Positions 1 to 4,369 of a stretch of 6,871 bases of DNA are shown here, one piece after another. The notes under the pieces are model-generated. The model did no database searches and was not told the origin of the DNA. It saw nothing but the letters and a program-made list of their open reading frames with translations. Each line of letters starts with the position of its first letter. Position 1 is the first letter of the stretch. The translations under genes were made by a program, and so were the position numbers. Source of the DNA: Flavobacteriales bacterium (GTDB lineage: Bacteria > Bacteroidota > Bacteroidia > Flavobacteriales_D > CANHHI01); contig CANHHI010000087.1 of NCBI GenBank assembly GCA_947460225.1, positions 1-6,871 of the forward strand, in the 5' to 3' direction.

Positions 1-57
1 GCGTAACGGCGTTAATCTAAAAAGGCTTTGGTGGCTATATCTATGCTTGGTTGTATT

Positions 58-106
58 TTGGTTTTAGTCACTTCCACGTGTTCAAACAAACACAGGCTAA
101 AACCAA
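58..106. repeat. Inverted repeat, 10-bp arms with 29-base spacer
   Basis: TTGGTTTTAG at 58-67 is the exact reverse complement of CTAAAACCAA at 97-106. The 29-base spacer includes the palindrome CACGTG. The spacer is long for a terminator and there is no T run after the second arm. It could be a protein-binding site, part of a structured RNA or chance in AT-rich DNA. No function is assigned. Confidence 0.35.
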
Positions 107-117
107 CAAAATCTAAT

Positions 118-210
118 CTATTTGCCTAAGTTGCTTGCAACATAGATGAAAGCGGTGCAATCTGTTTTAAAGATACGGCAGATGCGCACCAGCTGGCGAG
201 GCGTGGGCAT
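118..210 (-). pseudogene. Possible remnant of an XRE-family HTH regulator (30 codons)
   Basis: A minus-strand frame from ATG at 210 to TAG at 118 would encode 30 residues beginning MPTPRQLVRICRIF. The spacing P-T-x3-L-V-x-I-x3-F-x7-I fits the end of a typical XRE/HTH_3 domain, where a conserved Pro-(T/S) leads into a helix with L, I and F at these places. The first half of the domain, including the recognition helix and its TQ-E-L pattern, is absent: a TGA lies four codons upstream in frame, and beyond it is the hairpin at 262-286. This suggests a decayed, truncated gene. A frame this short can also resemble a domain by chance, so confidence is low. Confidence 0.25.
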
Positions 211-261
211 TATATTTTTTCATTCGTTTTGGGTGTGTACGTAAAACCCTAAATCCACGAA

Positions 262-286
262 GAAACCCAGCCTTAGGCTGGGTTTC
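262..286. terminator. Strong 11-bp hairpin with TTA loop, probable terminator
   Basis: GAAACCCAGCC at 262-272 pairs perfectly with GGCTGGGTTTC at 276-286 around the loop TTA. The stem has a GC-rich core and A/T-rich ends, the usual make-up of an intrinsic terminator that can work both ways. On the minus strand it is followed by a short pyrimidine tract (TTTCTTC), so it could end the TonB receptor transcript about 165 bases after the stop codon. The tail is not a long uninterrupted T run, so efficiency is uncertain. Confidence 0.55.
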
Positions 287-304
287 GTATGTTTATTATT
301 CAGA

Positions 305-324
305 GGTCTTGCCATGGCAAGACC
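305..324. repeat. 20-base perfect palindrome
   Basis: GGTCTTGCCA at 305-314 is followed immediately by its exact reverse complement TGGCAAGACC at 315-324, giving perfect two-fold symmetry without a spacer. It could fold as an 8-bp hairpin with a CATG loop or serve as a dimeric protein-binding site. It belongs to the cluster of hairpins that continues to position 450. Confidence 0.7.
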
Positions 325-332
325 ATACACAG

Positions 333-450
333 GCAAACCTTGCACGTTTTCTGCCTTCGGCAGGCGTTGTAATGGCTCGGTAATCTTGCCTGCGGTGCAG
401 ACTAAAACGCACTATGTGCGTAAAACAGGCTATGCCTGCGGACTATGTCC
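333..450. repeat. Array of perfect mini-hairpins with three-base loops
   Basis: Six perfect hairpins with 3-base loops follow one another: GCAA-ACC-TTGC (333-343), CTGCC-TTC-GGCAG (351-363), CTGC-GGT-GCAG (390-400), ACGCAC-TAT-GTGCGT (407-421), CAGGC-TAT-GCCTG (426-438) and GGAC-TAT-GTCC (440-450). The last three share the core CTATG while their stems differ. Two of them sit in tandem units that begin TAAAAC (403-420 and 421-440), with stem bases changed on both sides so that pairing is kept. The octamer GCCTGCGG occurs at 388-395 and 434-441. The array begins one base after the TonB receptor stop codon. Function unknown: REP-like repeats, 3' end protection or an unlisted element are possible. 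Confidence 0.65.
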
Positions 451-451
451 T

Positions 452-2500
452 TTAAAAACCAAAAGATAACGTGCCATATAGCTGTGTGCCTGCTTGTGGA
501 AAATAATACATGTCTCCTGCATACACCACTGCATAGCTGTTGTATAAATGGTTAAATAGATTTCGCACAGAAACCCCCAAATTGATATACTGCAAATATT
601 TCTTAAACGAAATTTTATAATGGCTATCTAAATTTGCCAAATAATAGCCCGAAAATTGATAATTTGTATCCCCTGAATTATCCGCATATTGAGGGGCAAT
701 ATATTTGCCATGCGCACTAATCTGCCAATTTTTCAAGGCTTGCACCGACAGTTGATGCGAGAAAATAAGGGGTGGCGCATAAGACAAAGGCTTGCCCGTT
801 TTGGCAAACTTTGCAAGCAAATACAAAGCACCCGCACCCATGGTAAAAATATCATGCCACTTAAAAGTGAGTTCCAATTCCGCCCCCACACGGTAAACAT
901 CAGAAAAATTGCTGCGCAAAAAATCGCCATATCCATTCAATGCACCTGTATATCCCAAAAAATTGTGATAATACAAAGCAAATATATCTGCTTTTAAAAA
1001 CCAATGGGCAGTGTGCCAAAAATAATTCATTTCCAAATGATGCCAATTTTCTGGCTTTGGCAAAAAGCCAGCTATGTTGTCCACATAATCCATGCGTGAG
1101 GGCTCTTGGCTTAAAAAAGCATAGTTTATGGTGAATTTATGCTGTGTATTTGGATAAAATAACACCCCTATTTTAGGGCTTACAAAATGATAATTTTTAG
1201 CAAAATCTATGTACTGTAAAGGCGTTTTGTCCGTACCCTTATTTTGATGGTGCACAAATCTATACTGCACGCCCGTTTGTAGAGACCACCAAGGTTTTGC
1301 GTAATATTCCCAATGGACGGAAGACAAAACTTCTTGTTTAAAGCTATCCGAGTGATAATAACGGGAATTCAAAGGCACTTGCAGGTGATTTGCCAAAGGC
1401 ATGTTGCCAAAATACTGCCCAAAATAACTCAAAGCATACAAATTAAGGTGTAGTTTATGTTGCTTATGTTGAAAAGTCGCTTGGTTTAAAGCCCCAAAAG
1501 CATGATTTTGCATATACCTTTGCAAAACTGCATCAAATAAGCCGATAGACAAGGGCAAAGCAAAATCCATGCTTTGCAATTTTTGCGCATAATTTTCATA
1601 ATAGCCTTTGCCAAAAGTATAGTGCAAGGTGTGAAACATGCGCCAGTTTTTGTGTGCATATTGTGTGTAAAGATGCGCATGATGTTGGGTATAGTGGTCT
1701 TGGGTATTTTTATACACCCCCAACACATTGCCAAGACTATCATACACATAAGGCATGGGGTTAAACCGCCTATTTTCCGAAAGTTGTTGTTTGCTAATGC
1801 CGAGCCATGCCTGACCCGTTGCCTCATTGCCACCAAATACTTTCAGCCCAATTGGATATTTTCTGTGCAAACTTTGCAAATGTGCAAAATATCCCCACAA
1901 CTGAATTTGTGCATAATCTCTATAACCCGCTGAACCCATGTAGGACGTTCTTGCATACAAACGCCAATCTTTACTTGCGGTGTTTAGCGCAATGCTTGTG
2001 CGCATGGTGTGATAACTGCCATAACTCTGTTCCAATTGCAAATAGGGCTTCTCTTTGGGGCGCATGGCACGAAGCGAAATGGAACTGCCAAAAGCAAAAT
2101 CCTGCAAACTATCTGCCAGCAAATGAACAACAGCAACACTTTCCAAACTACTCAACAAGTCTGGCATATCCACAAAATACACCGTTTGGCTTTCCATATC
2201 GTTGAGCCTTACGCCGTCCAAATAAACAGGAATATTTTTATCCACCCCACGAATGCTGATTTTACTGTAACCCATAGGCAAACCAGAGTCCGTAGTCATA
2301 GTAACCGCCGTAAAACGATTAAAAACTGCTGTAATATCCTCTACTTTTGGCGTGTTCTGCCAAACAGACGAGTCTTTGAGCCAAATAGAGGCAATCGCTT
2401 GATTTTTAACTTCTACTTCTGTGAGTAGCAGGGTGTCTTTTTGCGCTGGGTAAGCCCACAAGCAAGAAAGGCACAAGGAAAATAATACACTTGTTTTCAT
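452..2500 (-). CDS. TonB-dependent outer-membrane receptor, TPP-riboswitch controlled (probable thiamine importer)
   Basis: The 682-residue product starts with a signal peptide (MKTSVLF..., likely cut after AYPA near residue 19). A TonB-box-like stretch (TLLLTEVEV, 23-31) and a plug domain follow. The plug carries IRGVDKNIPVYLDGVRLND (83-101) and FAFGSSISL near 136-144, matching the FGG-INL element that ends the plug. The rest is an aromatic-rich beta-barrel ending in LYGTLSFGF, with the terminal Phe expected for BAM recognition. There is no N-terminal carboxypeptidase-like domain and no SusD partner. An earlier in-frame ATG at 2518 lies inside the conserved riboswitch core, so ATG at 2500 is chosen. 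The substrate is inferred from the upstream TPP riboswitch: Bacteroidota use such receptors for thiamine uptake. Thiamine, its phosphates or a precursor cannot be told apart here. Confidence 0.9.
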   Translation of the reverse strand: MKTSVLFSLCLSCLWAYPAQKDTLLLTEVEVKNQAIASIWLKDSSVWQNTPKVEDITAVFNRFTAVTMTTDSGLPMGYSKISIRGVDKNIPVYLDGVRLNDMESQTVYFVDMPDLLSSLESVAVVHLLADSLQDFAFGSSISLRAMRPKEKPYLQLEQSYGSYHTMRTSIALNTASKDWRLYARTSYMGSAGYRDYAQIQLWGYFAHLQSLHRKYPIGLKVFGGNEATGQAWLGISKQQLSENRRFNPMPYVYDSLGNVLGVYKNTQDHYTQHHAHLYTQYAHKNWRMFHTLHYTFGKGYYENYAQKLQSMDFALPLSIGLFDAVLQRYMQNHAFGALNQATFQHKQHKLHLNLYALSYFGQYFGNMPLANHLQVPLNSRYYHSDSFKQEVLSSVHWEYYAKPWWSLQTGVQYRFVHHQNKGTDKTPLQYIDFAKNYHFVSPKIGVLFYPNTQHKFTINYAFLSQEPSRMDYVDNIAGFLPKPENWHHLEMNYFWHTAHWFLKADIFALYYHNFLGYTGALNGYGDFLRSNFSDVYRVGAELELTFKWHDIFTMGAGALYLLAKFAKTGKPLSYAPPLIFSHQLSVQALKNWQISAHGKYIAPQYADNSGDTNYQFSGYYLANLDSHYKISFKKYLQYINLGVSVRNLFNHLYNSYAVVYAGDMYYFPQAGTQLYGTLSFGF

Positions 2501-2577
2501 GTTTTTCGTCTTCAGCATTATCTGAATTCCGTTCTAGGGTATAATCTCAGCCTGCTTTCGCAAGCACCCCCAAACAT
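2499..2577 (-). promoter_or_regulatory. TPP riboswitch (THI element)
   Basis: Read on the minus strand, the element contains the conserved aptamer blocks in order: GGGGGTGC, a P3 hairpin (CTTGC-GAAA-GCAGG), GGCTGAGATTATACCC, GAAC, and GATAATGC within the P5 hairpin TTCAG...CTGAA, then GACG. GGGT of the first block pairs with ACCC to form P2. P1 is ATGTTT (2577-2572) paired with AAACAT (2504-2499). Its last two bases are the A and T of the receptor start codon. TPP binding, which stabilises P1, would therefore hide the start site and reduce translation. P4 is weak (about two pairs), a departure from the usual CCU/AGG pairing. No terminator hairpin lies between aptamer and gene, which also favours translational control. 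Confidence 0.9.
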
Positions 2578-2587
2578 TCTGTTATCC

Positions 2588-2595
2588 CAAAATTA
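2588..2595 (-). promoter_or_regulatory. Promoter -7 box (TAATTTTG) for the riboswitch/TonB receptor transcript
   Basis: TAATTTTG on the minus strand fits the Bacteroidota -7 consensus TAnnTTTG. Transcription would begin roughly 5-8 bases further on (about 2580-2583), just before the first P1 base of the riboswitch at 2577, so nearly the whole leader is the aptamer. The -33 position falls in the 3' half of the adjacent tRNA-Lys gene and has no TTG, so only half of the promoter is convincing. Read-through from the tRNA cassette could also feed this gene. Confidence 0.55.
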
Positions 2596-2607
2596 GGATT
2601 TTTATCG

Positions 2608-2680
2608 TGATTCCGCTGGGATTCGAACCCAGGACCCCAACATTAAAAGTGTTGTGCTCTACCAGCTGAGCTACGAAATC
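2608..2680 (-). tRNA. tRNA-Lys (anticodon UUU), second copy
   Basis: The 73 bases fold into a full cloverleaf: acceptor GATTTCG/CGGAATC with one G-T pair, D arm GCTC...GAGC, anticodon stem CAACA/TGTTG around the loop CTTTTAA (anticodon TTT), T arm CTGGG-TTCGAAT-CCCAG, discriminator A. CCA is not encoded, so it must be added by the CCA enzyme. It is the last gene of a Lys-Leu-Lys cassette and is identical to the copy at 2850-2922. No terminator is evident after it. Confidence 0.98.
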
Positions 2681-2706
2681 ATACTATCATTGTACTTTTT
2701 GCTTTG

Positions 2707-2790
2707 TACCCGAAGTGGGACTTGAACCCACACGTCTAAAGCGACACTTGCCCCTCAAACAAGCCTGTCTACCAGTTCCAGCATCCGGGT
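2707..2790 (-). tRNA. tRNA-Leu (anticodon GAG)
   Basis: The 84-base class II tRNA has acceptor ACCCGGA/TTCGGGT, the D-loop GGTAGA typical of Leu tRNAs, anticodon stem CTTGT/GCAAG around TTGAGGG (anticodon GAG, reading CUC and CUU), a long variable arm (GTC...GAC) and the T arm GTGGG-TTCAAGT-CCCAC. The discriminator is A and CCA is not encoded. The first pair of the acceptor is A-T rather than the commoner G-C. It lies between the two Lys genes, 26 bases from the downstream one and 59 from the upstream one. Confidence 0.97.
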
Positions 2791-2800
2791 CTAAAAAAAG

Positions 2801-2837
2801 AGGGGAAAAGACATCGCTAGATCTATCATTTTCCCCT
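2801..2837. terminator. Hairpin with T runs on both sides, inside the tRNA cassette
   Basis: AGGGGAAAA (2801-2809) pairs perfectly with TTTTCCCCT (2829-2837) around a 19-base loop that contains the palindrome TAGATCTA. On the minus strand the stem is followed by C and seven Ts; on the plus strand it is followed by AC and five Ts. It therefore looks like a bidirectional intrinsic terminator, although the loop is long. Its place between tRNA-Lys and tRNA-Leu is odd, because I see no promoter of the TAnnTTTG type between it and the Leu gene. It may instead attenuate transcription or guide tRNA processing. Confidence 0.45.
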
Positions 2838-2849
2838 ACTTTTTGTTTG

Positions 2850-2922
2850 TGATTCCGCTGGGATTCGAACCCAGGACCCCAACATTAAAAGTGTTGTGCT
2901 CTACCAGCTGAGCTACGAAATC
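2850..2922 (-). tRNA. tRNA-Lys (anticodon UUU), first copy
   Basis: This is the first gene of the cassette and is base-for-base identical to the copy at 2608-2680, with the same cloverleaf, anticodon loop CTTTTAA and discriminator A, and no encoded CCA. The identity stops exactly at the tRNA ends, since the flanks differ. That points to gene conversion or functional constraint rather than a recent duplication of a larger segment. Transcription is expected from the promoter at 2967-2997. Confidence 0.98.
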
Positions 2923-2966
2923 AACATTATTTTTTGTTTTCCGCCACTTCCTTTGAAACGACACTG

Positions 2967-2997
2967 CAAAGTTACGTACTTTTTTTTAATTGGCAAG
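2967..2997 (-). promoter_or_regulatory. Promoter of the tRNA cassette (CTTG / N19 / TAACTTTG)
   Basis: On the minus strand CTTG (2997-2994) and TAACTTTG (2974-2967) are separated by 19 bases, an almost ideal Bacteroidota housekeeping promoter. The spacer is an A-rich tract, which may further raise activity. It sits just after the KMO stop codon and about 45 bases before the first tRNA-Lys, so the cassette has its own start rather than relying on read-through. Confidence 0.8.
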
Positions 2998-3005
2998 CGG
3001 TTTTT

Positions 3006-4358
3006 TTATTTTTTTTTACCTATCCAATCAAAAATTTCATCTATCACCCTATTTGCAAAGGTTTCAGACGTGAAGAAATTTTCAATATTTTCTATTTGCA
3101 TCACTTTTTGCATCAAATTTTCTTGCAGCGTAAAATTATTCAGAGCTTCCGAATAAGGAACATCTTGAAAACTCACTTGTGCGTAAACGCTTTTCCAAAT
3201 TTCTGGAAAACGATTAGCCAGTTCTGCTTCTATTCTTTTTTGCAACACAAAACTAGGGTCAGCGGTTTTGCTGCGCATTTCCTCGTAATTCAGCAAAGCC
3301 AGTTCAGCAATGGCATCGGTATCTTTTTTTCTTTGCTGGGAAAAATCAGCAAAAACTTTCGCCCAATCTGCATCTTTTTGCAAAAATTCATCTAAGAGCA
3401 GACAATCCTCAAACCCAGCATTCATACCCTGTCCATAAAACGGAACAATCGCATGCGCTGCATCGCCGAGCAAAAGCAATTTATCTGCATAATTCCATGG
3501 GCTTGTTTTTATAGTAATTAAATGCCCCAACGCTTGCGCCAAAAATAGCTCCACCACTTGCGGAAAAGCCTGCAAAACATCAGGGAAATATTGGCTAAAA
3601 AACGCCTTTACAGCATCTTCATCTTGCAAAGCATCAAAACTTTCCGCACCTTGGTGTGCCAAAAACAAAGTCGCTGTAAAAGAACCATCTAAATTTGGCA
3701 AAGCAATGAGCATAAACTGTTGCCTAGCCCAAATGTGCAAAGCATCTTTTTTCCAAGTTTTGGCAACATATGCTGGAATCAGCAATTCTTTATAGCCATG
3801 CGACAAATATTCTTGGCTGTAATTGACATGCAGTTCTTTCATTAAACTCTTGCGTGCATTTGAAAATGCACCGTCCACGGCAAAAATATGGTCAAATTTA
3901 TAGCTTGCCCTTGCTTTGTCTGCCAATTCAAAATGAATAATCCCCTCTGAACAAACCACTTCTCTGCACGTATGCTCAAAGTAAGTCTGAATACTTTGCT
4001 TTTTTGCCACTTCGGCTAAAAGCAAATGGTTCAATTGGTTGCGGGAAATGGCGTAAATCGCCTGTCCGTCTTGGCTATATGGCTGAAAATCCGAAGAACC
4101 GTCTAATTTATGGATATACCTGCCACACATGGGCATGGCTTGCTTTAAAGCCAAAACATCTAAATCCAAGGCTTTCAAAGCACGTAAACCTCTGGCAGAC
4201 AAAGCTAAATTGATAGACCTGCCTTGTGCATGGCTTATTTCCTGGTCAAGCACATTTGGGCGTTTGTCAAACAAATGCACCCTAAAACCACGTTTTTCCA
4301 AAAAAAGTGCCTGTAAAGACCCCACCAAACCCGCTCCTATTACTGCAATATCTTTCAT
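3006..4358 (-). CDS. kmo: Kynurenine 3-monooxygenase (FAD-dependent)
   Basis: KMO hydroxylates L-kynurenine to 3-hydroxykynurenine with NADPH and O2, in tryptophan breakdown or the tryptophan route to quinolinate and NAD. The 450-residue product has an N-terminal Rossmann fold (VIGAGLVGS, 6-14; FDKR, 30-33), the KMO-typical RSINLALSARG (47-57), the flavin hydroxylase DG motif (VDGAFSNAR, 161-169) and the GD motif LLGDAAHAIVPFYGQGMNAG (296-315), very close to known bacterial KMOs. R80, Y102, N357 and Y402 sit where substrate-binding residues are expected. The length is normal for bacterial KMO. ATG at 4358 is chosen over an in-frame TTG at 4379 because it starts right at the FAD-binding strand and has no overlap with the upstream gene. 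The 3' end runs through nine As into the stop. It is probably co-transcribed with the PLP enzyme 11 bases upstream. No other kynurenine-pathway gene is in view. Confidence 0.93.
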   Translation of the reverse strand: MKDIAVIGAGLVGSLQALFLEKRGFRVHLFDKRPNVLDQEISHAQGRSINLALSARGLRALKALDLDVLALKQAMPMCGRYIHKLDGSSDFQPYSQDGQAIYAISRNQLNHLLLAEVAKKQSIQTYFEHTCREVVCSEGIIHFELADKARASYKFDHIFAVDGAFSNARKSLMKELHVNYSQEYLSHGYKELLIPAYVAKTWKKDALHIWARQQFMLIALPNLDGSFTATLFLAHQGAESFDALQDEDAVKAFFSQYFPDVLQAFPQVVELFLAQALGHLITIKTSPWNYADKLLLLGDAAHAIVPFYGQGMNAGFEDCLLLDEFLQKDADWAKVFADFSQQRKKDTDAIAELALLNYEEMRSKTADPSFVLQKRIEAELANRFPEIWKSVYAQVSFQDVPYSEALNNFTLQENLMQKVMQIENIENFFTSETFANRVIDEIFDWIGKKK

Positions 4359-4369
4359 AAAATACAAGG

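Larger units (their letters stand above)
1..451. other. Gene-poor, palindrome-rich intergenic stretch
   Basis: No credible full gene is visible here on either strand. The left half (1-240) holds a 10-bp inverted repeat with a long loop (58-67 with 97-106), a short palindrome at 130-141 and a 30-codon minus-strand reading frame that looks like the tail of an XRE repressor domain. The right half (262-450) is a dense run of perfect hairpins, listed separately. The stretch lies directly downstream of the TonB receptor gene, so it would form the 3' untranslated region of that transcript. The gene further left is outside the window. Confidence 0.7.

Noticed and set aside
262..450. CRISPR array or phage attachment site
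   Set aside because: The palindromes differ in sequence and spacing, there is no constant repeat of 23-40 bases with unique spacers, and no cas or integrase gene is present.
1486..2428. Several open frames of 116-139 codons on both strands inside the TonB receptor gene
   Set aside because: They are antisense or out-of-frame shadows of a well-supported gene, with Cys/His/Asn-rich composition and no recognisable domain.
2519..2607. Separate small RNA or leader peptide upstream of the TonB receptor
   Set aside because: The conserved blocks are fully explained by the TPP aptamer, and no separate short reading frame with a plausible start is seen.
2608..2680. tRNA-Lys as an integration site for a mobile element
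   Set aside because: The repeat of the tRNA sequence at 2850-2922 is a complete functional gene, not a 3' fragment, and no integrase or element genes lie between the copies.
3001..3018. Programmed slippage at the A9/A7 tracts at the 3' end of kmo
   Set aside because: The run lies in the last codons of the gene, so slippage would change only the tail. Such tracts are common in AT-rich intergenic edges and nothing downstream is in a position to be fused.
2896..3395. Plus-strand frames over the tRNA-Lys gene and the 3' end of kmo
   Set aside because: They run through a tRNA gene and poly-T tracts, giving Phe-rich translations, and are antisense to kmo.
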